Shown here: positions 35,317-43,000 of the stretch, in pieces
Layout of the letters: each line of letters begins with the position of its first letter
How positions within the stretch are numbered: position 1 is the stretch's first letter
DNA from: Pyrinomonadaceae bacterium
GTDB lineage: Bacteria > Acidobacteriota > Blastocatellia > Pyrinomonadales > Pyrinomonadaceae
Direction of reading: 5' to 3'
NCBI GenBank assembly: GCA_021463165.1
Contig: JAJTWY010000002.1
Coordinates: forward strand, 291,447-355,446
DNA length: 64,000 bases
The notes under the pieces: generated by a model
The model's database searches: none
What the model was told of the DNA's origin: nothing
Seen by the model: the letters and a program-made list of their open reading frames with translations, nothing else
Translations under genes and position numbers: made by a program

Positions 35317-35670
35317 GCGTCACCAAGGTCACAGCTTTTGGGACGCATCTTTCAGGAAACATGTGCGTCACCCGGCCCGGTTTTCAGGACGGATCGCTCA
35401 ACGCCCTGCGCGTCACCAACGGCGCAATCCTTTGGGACGCGTGTTCCGCTGCCCCATTCGCGTCACCACGCTCAGTCGTTTTGGGACGCATCTTTCACCG
35501 GCTCGAGGAGCGTCACCAGCGGGCTATTCTTGTAACGCACCGTACCATGCCCCGTGCGTCGCCGACGGTGCAGTCTTTTGGGACGCATATCACAAGAACC
35601 ATGAGCGTCACCAGACCCGGTTTTGGGACGCATTCGCCGCCGCGTTTTTGACATCGATTTGGGACGCAAA
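35317..35670. repeat. Array of eight hairpin-forming repeats (GCGTCACC ... TTTTGGGACGC)
   Basis: Eight units start at 35317, 35365, 35410, 35460, 35510, 35556, 35605 and 35642, with lengths of 37-50 bases. Most begin GCGTCACC, have 10-13 variable bases, then TTTTGGGACGCAT and 14-20 variable bases. GCGTC pairs with GACGC, and two further C-G pairs follow after one mismatch, so each unit can fold as a small hairpin. Units 2, 5 and 8 are degenerate. Every reading frame through the array changes phase between units, so it is not a protein repeat. The array ends 20-25 bases before the DNA glycosylase gene. Confidence 0.8.
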
Positions 35671-35692
35671 ATAGAATCTAGCGAGATCATCT

Positions 35693-36355
35693 GTGCCAAG
35701 CCTACGCCCCGCGATCACGATCGAGAACATCATCGCCTCCCATCGAAAACGAAGGAAGGAGATCCGAAAGCGGCTTCGAGAATTCGCAAATATCGGGCGC
35801 CAGGGCAGCGACATCGATCTCCTCGAAGAGATGGTTTTCTGTTTCTTCACGGGAGGCTGCTCGGCAAAGATGGGGATGTCTGCCCTCGATGCGGTCCGGC
35901 CGATCCTGATGACTGCCGATCAACCCGAATTGGCACGGGCACTCGTCGGGCATCATCGCTATCCCAACGCCCGCTCGAAATACGTTGCTCATTCGCGCGA
36001 TTTCCTACAGCAAGAATATGGAATGCAAATTCGCAAGAAGCTGGCGAGTTTTGATTGCCGACTCGCACGACGCGACTGGCTGGTCAATGAAAAGGGCATC
36101 AAGGGTCTTGGCTACAAGGAAGCGAGCCATTACTTGCGAAATATCGGTTACAAGGGCTATGCGATCCTCGACAAGCACATTCTAAGCTGCCTGGCCGAGT
36201 TGAAAATAATTGAGGAACCAAAGCCACCAAATACTCGTTCGAAGTATCTAAGCGTTGAAGAAAAGCTGGGACAACTCTGCGTTATTACCGGGATCGATTT
36301 CGATGAACTCGATCTAGTTCTTTGGTCGATGAAAACCGGTGTTATACTCAAGTAA
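35693..36355 (+). CDS. ogg: Ogg2-type 8-oxoguanine DNA glycosylase/lyase
   Basis: 220 residues from a GTG start. The helix-hairpin-helix and catalytic region reads 'EKGIKGLGYKEASHYLRNIG' followed by 'YAILDKHILSCLAEL', matching the archaeal/Thermotoga Ogg2 family, in which the lysine of GxGYKEASH forms the Schiff base and the aspartate of ILDKHIL assists. The enzyme removes 8-oxoguanine from DNA and nicks the strand. The length is typical. Its control region is the hairpin array just upstream. Confidence 0.85.
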   Translation: MPSLRPAITIENIIASHRKRRKEIRKRLREFANIGRQGSDIDLLEEMVFCFFTGGCSAKMGMSALDAVRPILMTADQPELARALVGHHRYPNARSKYVAHSRDFLQQEYGMQIRKKLASFDCRLARRDWLVNEKGIKGLGYKEASHYLRNIGYKGYAILDKHILSCLAELKIIEEPKPPNTRSKYLSVEEKLGQLCVITGIDFDELDLVLWSMKTGVILK

Positions 36356-36385
36356 CGACGTTTCGGCTTGGCTGGAGTTTTTTCA

Positions 36386-37963
36386 ATGAGGCCGACAGTT
36401 TCTAGCAAAATACGTCCAAACCGTATCCCGTGGCTTTTCGGATATCTCCTTTCCACGGCCGCTATCCTACTACTCATCTCCGCTCCCGTTTTGTCGCAGG
36501 ACGATCCGAAAGAGACCTATAAAAAGCATCTGAAAAATGCAGCGAAGCTGACCCGAGCCGGATCATTCGTCGAAGCAGAAGAGCTGCTGCGAAAAGCGAT
36601 CGAGCTCGATGGTTTCCGCTCCGATGCAAAGGTCGAGCTTGCCTATGTTCTGACCAAACAGCGACGGCTCGGTGACGCATTCGAACTCGTTTACTCCGTG
36701 GCTGAAAAGGAACCGAAGAATGCAAGGGCTTTTGCCGTTCTCGGCGCCACGATGCTTGCCGGCGGGCGCTTTCGCGAGGCGCGGTTGTCGTTCTTCAACG
36801 CCATCAAACTCGATCGCCGTGAGCATCTTGCCTGGGCAGGGTACGGAATGCTTGATTTTTACGAGAACCGCATCGAAGACAGTCTCGAGAATCTTCGCGA
36901 ATCGGTGTTCTACGCACCCGAGGAACCCGATTACCTCTTTGCCCTCGCACAGGTCTCGGCCCGTGCCGAGCGCTACGGTGAGGCGGCAGACGCCTATCGC
37001 GATTTTCTGAATGCCTCTAACAAGAAAGACGTTGACCGCCGTGAACGTATCCGCGGGCTGATCAATTTCCTTCGCTTCCTCGGAAACGCCGGTTCGCTCT
37101 ATCGTGTCGGCGGCAAGGAACGGACGGTCGTCGATTTCGAGCTGGTCGGAAACAGACCGATCATCAAGCTCCGAATAAACGACCATCCACGCGAATTAAG
37201 GTTCGTTCTCGATACCGGCTCGGGCATCTCAGTCCTGTCGGATGCGACCGCAAAGCGCCTGAAGATAAAACCCGTAACAAAGGGCGGCTTTGCGCGAGGG
37301 ATAGGCGGAGATGGCAAGTTCGAGATCGTTTACGGACTGCTTCGCGAGATATCCATCGGCGACGTCAATCTTCGGCAGGTTCCGGTCTATATTCGGAAGT
37401 TTCATAGTGACGCACAGGAGGTCGACGGGTATATCGGACTGGCTCTGATCTCAAAATTCCTGACAACGGTCGATTACGGGGCCAAGACATTTGCCCTTAC
37501 GCGCAGGAGTAATGATGAAAAGGCATTTCGCGAAAACATCGGCGCATCGCTGCCACTACGGCTCACATCGAGCGGCTTCCTGAGCGGCGAGGTGTTGCTT
37601 CAGGGAATAGACTCGCCCCTGAATTTCATCGTAGATACCGGAGCCAGTGTCTCGGTGATCTCGGATCAGGTCGCCCGGGAAGACAGCATGCTTCCCTTCG
37701 CCGGTGAGGAGACCCTTCGCGTCATCGGTTCCGCCGGCGTAACGAACGACGTTAGAACATTCCGGCTGCCAAAGGTCACATTCGGGCCGCATTCCGAGCG
37801 GGATATTACCGCTATCGCCCTTGATCTCGATCTGATCAATGAGGCGTCGGGATTTGAACAGGCCGGGATTCTCGGTGGTAATTTTCTCAGAAACTATCGG
37901 ATGACCTTTGATTTTAAGAATTCAAAGGTCACTTTTGAATCCGTCAAGCCTGAGAAACAGTGA
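36386..37963 (+). CDS. TPR protein with two retropepsin-like aspartic protease domains
   Basis: The ATG at 36386 gives 525 residues with an N-terminal hydrophobic signal/anchor ending 'APVLSQ'. TPR-like helices cover about residues 30-210. Two retropepsin-like domains follow: one with 'RFVLDTGSGISVLSD' and a second with 'NFIVDTGASVSVISD', each D-T-G-(S/A) motif belonging to a single-lobe aspartyl protease (gag_asp_protease/Asp_protease_2 type). Two tandem lobes could pair inside one chain as in pepsin. It would be exported or membrane-bound; substrates unknown. Confidence 0.82.
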   Translation: MRPTVSSKIRPNRIPWLFGYLLSTAAILLLISAPVLSQDDPKETYKKHLKNAAKLTRAGSFVEAEELLRKAIELDGFRSDAKVELAYVLTKQRRLGDAFELVYSVAEKEPKNARAFAVLGATMLAGGRFREARLSFFNAIKLDRREHLAWAGYGMLDFYENRIEDSLENLRESVFYAPEEPDYLFALAQVSARAERYGEAADAYRDFLNASNKKDVDRRERIRGLINFLRFLGNAGSLYRVGGKERTVVDFELVGNRPIIKLRINDHPRELRFVLDTGSGISVLSDATAKRLKIKPVTKGGFARGIGGDGKFEIVYGLLREISIGDVNLRQVPVYIRKFHSDAQEVDGYIGLALISKFLTTVDYGAKTFALTRRSNDEKAFRENIGASLPLRLTSSGFLSGEVLLQGIDSPLNFIVDTGASVSVISDQVAREDSMLPFAGEETLRVIGSAGVTNDVRTFRLPKVTFGPHSERDITAIALDLDLINEASGFEQAGILGGNFLRNYRMTFDFKNSKVTFESVKPEKQ

Positions 37964-37977
37964 TCCGTTGATAGTCA

Positions 37978-38442
37978 ATGAAGCAGACGATCTATCTGGA
38001 AACCTCTGTCGTAGGCGCCTATCTTGACAACGGCGAGCCTTTCCGCCGTGACCTTACCATCCGGTGGTGGGAGCACGAGTTGGATGAATACGAGGCCTAC
38101 AGTTCAGTTCTGGTTCGCCGTGAGATCGAACGAATGGAAGAACCCCACCGAACAGGTTATCTAAAACTGATCGATCCGCTCGAGGAACTCGAACTGACCG
38201 AGGAGGTCGCGATCCTTGCCGACGGTTACATCGACCGCGGCATTTTTCACCGCAAATTCATCGCGGATGCGATACACGTCGCACTGGCGTCGATCCACAA
38301 GATCGACTATATCGTCACATGGAATTTCGGCCACCTGGCAAATGTCAGAAAACAGGCCAGATTACGATTGTTCAACACGTCCGCGGGGTTCTTTGCACCG
38401 GTGATCGTTACACCGGAATTCCTTGTCCATACCGCCGTCTAA
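37978..38442 (+). CDS. PIN-domain protein, orphan VapC-like
   Basis: 154 residues: 'IYLETSVVGAYLDNG' (first acidic residues), 'SSVLVRREIERM', 'ADAIHVALASIHKIDYIVTWNFGHLAN' in parts. These are the PIN nuclease acidic positions and the VapC-like 'TWNFxHL' end. PIN toxins cleave RNA and normally sit behind an antitoxin gene. Here only 14 bases separate it from the aspartic protease gene, and no antitoxin reading frame is seen on either side. Confidence 0.78.
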   Translation: MKQTIYLETSVVGAYLDNGEPFRRDLTIRWWEHELDEYEAYSSVLVRREIERMEEPHRTGYLKLIDPLEELELTEEVAILADGYIDRGIFHRKFIADAIHVALASIHKIDYIVTWNFGHLANVRKQARLRLFNTSAGFFAPVIVTPEFLVHTAV

Positions 38443-38499
38443 AGCAAAACGGACCGCCCCGGAAAGAGCGGCCCGGTCAAACATTTTCTTGGGCGATCG

Positions 38500-39216
38500 C
38501 TATGGTGTTGCCTCAACGAATCGCGGCAACGCAATAGCCTGATCAAGATGGACATTGAACTCGGTACCGGATTTAACCTCGGCCTCATTACCCTTGAGCA
38601 GCTTCTCGCCAAGAAACCCTGCTCCGGCCCCAATAACGGCCCCGATCGCCGTGGCTTTGCCGCCGCCGACCATGGCCCCAAGAACCGCACCACCCGCTGC
38701 TCCGCCGCCTATAAAGATTATCTTTCGATTCTTCATCTTTCCCGGTGATGCGGTGCCTTCGTTATCGGTCGTGGTCTTACCGGATTCCAGATCGGTAAGC
38801 GAGCCATTGATCGAACGCGTGCGGCCATTCGGCAATTTGACCGAAACGAATGAAACATCTATCTGCCCCGGCTCACCGCCTTTAGCGGCCTTCTTAACAT
38901 TCGTCACACGCCCGGTAATGATACTGCCGGTCGGGATGACGACGACTCCGCCGTTCGAATACACAGGTTCGGTTACCGTGCTCAGAAAAGTATTGCCGAC
39001 AGCCGCCGTCTTTGAGTTGATCGTCGAATTTATCCTTGCCCGGATTATCGTTCCGGCATCTACCGTAAAGACCGGTACCGGCGGCGGGACCGGTTTTTTA
39101 ACCACCGGCTTTTTTCTAAGTACGGGCTTCTTCTGAGCGTTTGCATCGATCGCTCCGAGTACAAGAACCCAGGCCAAAAGGACGCCGATAATGCCAATAT
39201 TAGTTAGCTTCTTCAT
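38500..39216 (-). CDS. Exported glycine-zipper protein
   Basis: The ATG at 39216 gives 238 residues with a signal peptide (to 'AIDANAQ'), a Lys/Pro/Val-rich linker (about 28-48), a beta domain 'AGTIIRARINSTINSKTAAVGN' in parts resembling TrbI/VirB10-like or LysM-less envelope domains, and a glycine-zipper segment 'GGGAAGGAVLGAMVGGGKA' continuing 'AIGAVIGAGAGFLG'. Glycine zippers insert into or span membranes as oligomers. Function unknown. Confidence 0.65.
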   Translation of the reverse strand: MKKLTNIGIIGVLLAWVLVLGAIDANAQKKPVLRKKPVVKKPVPPPVPVFTVDAGTIIRARINSTINSKTAAVGNTFLSTVTEPVYSNGGVVVIPTGSIITGRVTNVKKAAKGGEPGQIDVSFVSVKLPNGRTRSINGSLTDLESGKTTTDNEGTASPGKMKNRKIIFIGGGAAGGAVLGAMVGGGKATAIGAVIGAGAGFLGEKLLKGNEAEVKSGTEFNVHLDQAIALPRFVEATP

Positions 39217-39567
39217 GACAATTCTCCCGAAACTAGTTTTCCCTAAATGCGGCAAAAAACGCCTCATTCGCGTGCTCTTTGAGGACTTTATACCTCATAT
39301 CGTTGCAAACAGATCTATGAGAGATGATCGTGCGTATCAAACAAAAGGATATCATTCGTTGAAATATTCTGCGAACCCTTTTGGATGTATAATACATCTA
39401 CTTAACAAACTGATCGACCGCTGTATTTTTTTTGAAATCGGCACCTGTTTAGGCGTATCTTCCTGACGTAAGTTAGTCACAAGATCCTAAATCCTGACAG
39501 GCCCCCGGTTTCAAAACCGGGGGTCAAGTCATTTAGGAGAGAGTTTAAACAAGTTTTTCCAGGAGCT
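39217..39567. promoter_or_regulatory. AT-rich intergenic region with palindromic -10 element
   Basis: A gene-free stretch between divergent genes. A perfect palindrome GATGTAT-A-ATACATC at 39384-39398 contains TATAAT (39388-39393), so a promoter -10 box overlaps a candidate operator. No well-spaced -35 is clear (TTGAAA at 39359 is too far). The nested hairpin at 39486-39537 lies downstream and would be in the transcript leader. Confidence 0.4.
39486..39537 (+). ncRNA. Nested hairpin leader before the DUF5658 gene
   Basis: An outer 7-base-pair stem CCTAAAT/ATTTAGG encloses a 3-base-pair GAC/GTC stem and an inner perfect stem CCCCCGGTTT/AAACCGGGGG with a minimal loop. No T-run follows and the ribosome-binding site comes about 25 bases later. 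The regular nesting suggests a structured leader RNA or a protein-bound cruciform; it matches no riboswitch known to me. Confidence 0.5.
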
Positions 39568-39945
39568 GTGTTTCTCGATATGCAATTGTTCGCCCCGGCC
39601 TTTCTTCTCTTCGCGCTAAACCTACTGGATGCACTGCTGACGATCGTATGGGTGAGAAGCGGCGTTGCCACCGAAGGAAACCAGTTGATGGCAGCTCTGC
39701 TGGATATTGGGAATGGGCCTTTCCTGATGGTAAAGATCGTTATCGGACTTGCAGCTGCCATCGTCCTGGTTCGATGGAGTAAGAAGCCCTTGGCACGATA
39801 CGGGCTTGCCGTTGCCCTCGCGGTCTATGTCGGGCTGATGGGCATTCATCTCTTCACCGGCCTTGCTGCGTTTGGGCTAGTATCGAACACAACGATACAT
39901 AACGTCGTAGAATTTAACGAGCAGATCCTGGCGATCCTGGTCTAA
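39568..39945 (+). CDS. DUF5658 small membrane protein
   Basis: A 121-125-residue protein with three or four membrane helices. 'FALNLLDALLTIVWVRSGVATEGNQLM' in parts and 'GPFLMVKIVIGLAAAIVLVRW' in parts fit DUF5658, a family of unknown function. AGGAG lies 2 bases before a GTG (39568) and 14 bases before an ATG (39580), so the start is ambiguous. The stop is at 39945. Confidence 0.72.
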   Translation: MFLDMQLFAPAFLLFALNLLDALLTIVWVRSGVATEGNQLMAALLDIGNGPFLMVKIVIGLAAAIVLVRWSKKPLARYGLAVALAVYVGLMGIHLFTGLAAFGLVSNTTIHNVVEFNEQILAILV

Positions 39946-40093
39946 TGTCTAGAACGCCTTTTCAACGAAGCGCGAGGTTTCCACAGCGGAAACCTCGCGC
40001 TTCGTGCTGTTGCACAATCCTACACAACTCAATCAGGTTTTTGCCGCATCCAAAACTTGGTATTTTATAAGGCTAGGCAGGTACTTAGGAATC

Positions 40094-41281
40094 ATGAAAA
40101 GAGGACATGTTTATCAGATCTCGGCTCGTCAGATCATTCTATTATCAATTGTATCGGCACTGGTGGCGGTGGGAGCGACAGCATTGGTCCTGAATCTGGA
40201 TCGCATCTGGCCTTCGAGCCGCGATCAAAATAAAACCTTTGCGGAATCTGCTCCGCCGTCCGGCATCAGCGATCCTTCGACGGTTTCGGACGAACAGAAC
40301 AGTATAGAAGTTTATAAGACGATCGCTCCGGGTGTTGCATTTATTAACACAACATCGTATCAGCAGGGATTCTGGGGAGATATTCAGGAAGGTAAAGGAA
40401 ATGGCTCAGGCTCGGTCATCGATGCGAATGGGAATATCCTCACAAACTATCACGTTATCGAAGGCGCACAGAAAGTGACAGTCAGCTTCGGCGGCGACAA
40501 GAACTATCCGGCAACTATCGTCGGAGGCGATCCGGATACGGACCTCGCGATTATCAAGCTAGACAATCCCCCGCCGAATCTCACGGTCGTGTCATTTGGT
40601 GATTCCGACAAACTCGTTGTCGGACAGAAGGTTCTCGCGATTGGTAATCCGTTCGGCCTCGATCGCACATTAACCACCGGTGTCATCTCCGGCCTGCAGC
40701 GGCCCATTAGAGCCCGAAACGATCGTCCTATCGATGCAGCCATCCAGACCGATGCGTCAATCAATCCGGGAAATTCCGGCGGCCCGTTGCTTGATAAATT
40801 CGGCAAGATGATCGGCATAAATTCACAGATCCTCTCGCCCGCCGGCGGCTCTGTCGGCGTTGGATTTGCAATTCCGGCGAACACGGCAAAGCGGATCATC
40901 CCGCAGCTGCTCCAGTTTGGCGAGGTCCGACGGCCAAAACTGGGAGCTTCTTTGCCATCGATCACCGAACTTCGGCAACGGGGATATCGTGTTCCGGTCG
41001 AAAGCGGCCTCGTCGTACTTCAGGTGCAGTCCGGAGGCTCGGCGGAACGCTCGGGCTTGCGCGGCGTCGCGGCTGACGGCACGATTGGCGACATTCTTAT
41101 TTCGGCGGAGGGACAGAAGCTTGAGGACCTTGACGACTTGTACAGGCTTCTCGACCGTAAGAAGATCGGCGATACGGTCGATTTTGAAGTTTATCGCGCT
41201 GGCAGGACTGTCACAGTTCCAGTAAGGCTCCTCGGTGCAGCTTCGTCCGGTCGAACCATGCGGCGGAGTATCCAGGAATAG
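40094..41281 (+). CDS. HtrA/DegP-like membrane-anchored serine protease
   Basis: The ATG at 40094 gives 395 residues: an N-terminal membrane anchor (residues 12-34), a trypsin-like domain with the triad His120 ('TNYHVIEGA'), Asp150 ('DTDLAIIKL') and Ser228 ('NPGNSGGPL'), and one C-terminal PDZ domain (about 295-385). This is the DegS/HtrA layout: periplasmic protein quality control or regulated cleavage. The single PDZ and anchor fit DegS or bacterial HhoA-like members. Confidence 0.92.
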   Translation: MKRGHVYQISARQIILLSIVSALVAVGATALVLNLDRIWPSSRDQNKTFAESAPPSGISDPSTVSDEQNSIEVYKTIAPGVAFINTTSYQQGFWGDIQEGKGNGSGSVIDANGNILTNYHVIEGAQKVTVSFGGDKNYPATIVGGDPDTDLAIIKLDNPPPNLTVVSFGDSDKLVVGQKVLAIGNPFGLDRTLTTGVISGLQRPIRARNDRPIDAAIQTDASINPGNSGGPLLDKFGKMIGINSQILSPAGGSVGVGFAIPANTAKRIIPQLLQFGEVRRPKLGASLPSITELRQRGYRVPVESGLVVLQVQSGGSAERSGLRGVAADGTIGDILISAEGQKLEDLDDLYRLLDRKKIGDTVDFEVYRAGRTVTVPVRLLGAASSGRTMRRSIQE

Positions 41282-41353
41282 CGTAGGCCTATTATTAAAG
41301 GAGGGGTTGACGTCTTGTACATCTTCGACCGCTCCCTTTCTCCGGCTTGAACC

Positions 41354-41599
41354 ATGTTAGGCCCCCGAAACTTGAACGACTTCTACCACGATGGCTTTGG
41401 TTGGATCTGTCGCCCGTGCGAACGAGATCTCGTCGCCCAGGAAGGCCACGAGTCGCATTCGCGGATGTTTCGCGAAGGCGAGTCTGAGTCTAGATCGACT
41501 TACCTGACGGTTCGAGCTCTTGCAAAATGGACTGATGCGACCCGACGTTATCTTGTTTGTCCCCGATGCGGTATCACCGAACCGGTCGAGCCATTCTGA
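41354..41599 (+). CDS. Small protein with two CxxC pairs
   Basis: 81 residues with CRPC at about 19-22 and CPRC at about 69-72, which could bind one zinc. No family is recognised. It follows the protease gene by 72 bases; the start has no strong ribosome-binding site, although GGAGGGG lies some way upstream. Confidence 0.5.
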   Translation: MLGPRNLNDFYHDGFGWICRPCERDLVAQEGHESHSRMFREGESESRSTYLTVRALAKWTDATRRYLVCPRCGITEPVEPF

Positions 41600-41638
41600 T
41601 CCTATCGATTCCAGGATTCGCGTGTTAGATTTGTTCTG

Positions 41639-42496
41639 ATGCTCGAAAAAGAGTTAGACGCCGCGATCCGACTAGCGCGAGAGGCCGGCACTATCGTTTC
41701 ACGATATTACGATGAGGGATTCGAGACCGAGGAAAAGGTCGGTGCCGACAGCTTCAGCGAACCCGTCACCATTGCCGATCGCGAAGCGAGCCGCGTTATC
41801 GTTGAGGGTCTCGCCGCAGACTTTCCTGAAGATGGAATCCTTTCCGAAGAAGAGATCGACAATATTTCACTTCGACGCTCAAAACGTCGGGTGTGGATCA
41901 TCGACCCGATCGACGGCACGGCGGGGTTTGTTAATCACGATGGTGATTTTGCGGTGCAGATCGGCCTCGCCGAGAATGGGACACCAATACTCGGGGTCGT
42001 ATTTATGCCTTTCCACGGCATTTTGAATTATGCAGTCCGGGGATCAGGAGCTTATTCAATTTTGAATGGAAGCCCCCCACGAAGGCTCGACTCGTCGTCT
42101 TTGATGGATCTGCCCTCGCTAGGACTCGCAGTGTCGCGAAACCATCCGAGTCCCCGAATGAGGCAGATCATCCAGCATTTCGGCTTTCGATCTTGTGTTC
42201 GTCGCGGCTCTGTCGGCCTAAAGGTTTCCTTGATCGCTGAACGGGAAGCCGATGTTTACATCCATCCCAGCCCGCGCACAAAGATATGGGATACATGCGC
42301 TCCACAGATAATTCTGGAAGAATCGGGCGGTAGAATGACCGATCTCTTTGGCTGCGAACTGCGATACGACCGTGCAGATCTGCAAAACCGAAATGGAATA
42401 GTCGCTACAAATGGAGCATCGCACGTGGCCGTTGTTGCCCATCTCGAGCCGCTGCTTAGAGAATTTGGTCGGGTGCCACACTCCTACTCAGACTAG
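41639..42496 (+). CDS. cysQ: Inositol monophosphatase-family phosphatase (CysQ-like)
   Basis: 285 residues with the family's metal sites: 'PVTIADREASRVI', the Glu-Glu of 'GILSEEEIDN', 'IDPIDGTAGFVN' and 'KIWDTCAPQIILEESGG'. The enzyme is a lithium-sensitive, magnesium-dependent phosphatase. The early DGTAGF loop and WD-CAP motif fit 3'(2'),5'-bisphosphate nucleotidases that clear PAP from sulfate assimilation; inositol-1-phosphatase is the alternative. Confidence 0.78.
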   Translation: MLEKELDAAIRLAREAGTIVSRYYDEGFETEEKVGADSFSEPVTIADREASRVIVEGLAADFPEDGILSEEEIDNISLRRSKRRVWIIDPIDGTAGFVNHDGDFAVQIGLAENGTPILGVVFMPFHGILNYAVRGSGAYSILNGSPPRRLDSSSLMDLPSLGLAVSRNHPSPRMRQIIQHFGFRSCVRRGSVGLKVSLIAEREADVYIHPSPRTKIWDTCAPQIILEESGGRMTDLFGCELRYDRADLQNRNGIVATNGASHVAVVAHLEPLLREFGRVPHSYSD

Positions 42497-42667
42497 TACG
42501 TTCGATTCCCTTCAGAACGTTTATCACTCACGGCCTGAGACTGCTTAGGATACATGTTCGACCTTTGGCATCATTTCTTGTTGTTTTATACAAATGTTTA
42601 TGCTAGAAGTAGTGTTCAAGTATTCTCTTCGAGTATTTCGTGTAAACAATACAAGGAAACGAATTAG

Positions 42668-42988
42668 GTGATCACAACTGCAAGCACCGTTGACCCTGTA
42701 GAACCAGCCGCCCAGCGATCCATCATCTTCGCAGATGGGTACCTAAATAAACTTAGCGGCGAGCGGATCGAGTATGAGTGCCGGCGGCGCCTGGAAACAG
42801 GCTGCCGCGAGCTGGAACTGAACTTTTCCAACACCGAGATCGTGAACAGCATTGGCATCTCAATACTTCTTGGTGTGATCGACACTGCATCAGACAAAGG
42901 CGCTCGTATCGTTTTTTCAGAAGTCAATGATGAAACGGTCGAGCTCTTCGAAATGCTGGGCCTTACTAAACATGTGGTTATCGAGTAG
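42668..42988 (+). CDS. STAS-domain anti-sigma factor antagonist
   Basis: 106 residues from a GTG start. 'GYLNKLSGERIEYECRRRLETG' in parts and 'NTEIVNSIGISILLGVIDTA' are the STAS core; the serine of VNSIG stands where SpoIIAA-type proteins are phosphorylated, although the usual preceding Asp is Asn. It lies 12 bases before a GAF/HD-GYP gene, so both probably work in one partner-switching or c-di-GMP pathway. Confidence 0.75.
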   Translation: MITTASTVDPVEPAAQRSIIFADGYLNKLSGERIEYECRRRLETGCRELELNFSNTEIVNSIGISILLGVIDTASDKGARIVFSEVNDETVELFEMLGLTKHVVIE

Positions 42989-43000
42989 AGGGAGTAAGCT

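Noticed and set aside
35091..35651. Reading frame of 186 codons through the repeat array
   Set aside because: The array keeps several frames open at once because it lacks stop codons, and the repeated peptide phrases change frame from unit to unit; no ribosome-binding site or homologue is evident.
35317..35670. CRISPR array
   Set aside because: Repeats are degenerate, lengths between them vary from 37 to 50 bases, the conserved parts form two short blocks and no cas genes are nearby.
38443..38499. Terminator between the PIN gene and the glycine-zipper gene
   Set aside because: GACCG ... CGGTC can pair over only five bases and the inner pairing is ambiguous with no T-run, so it was not listed.
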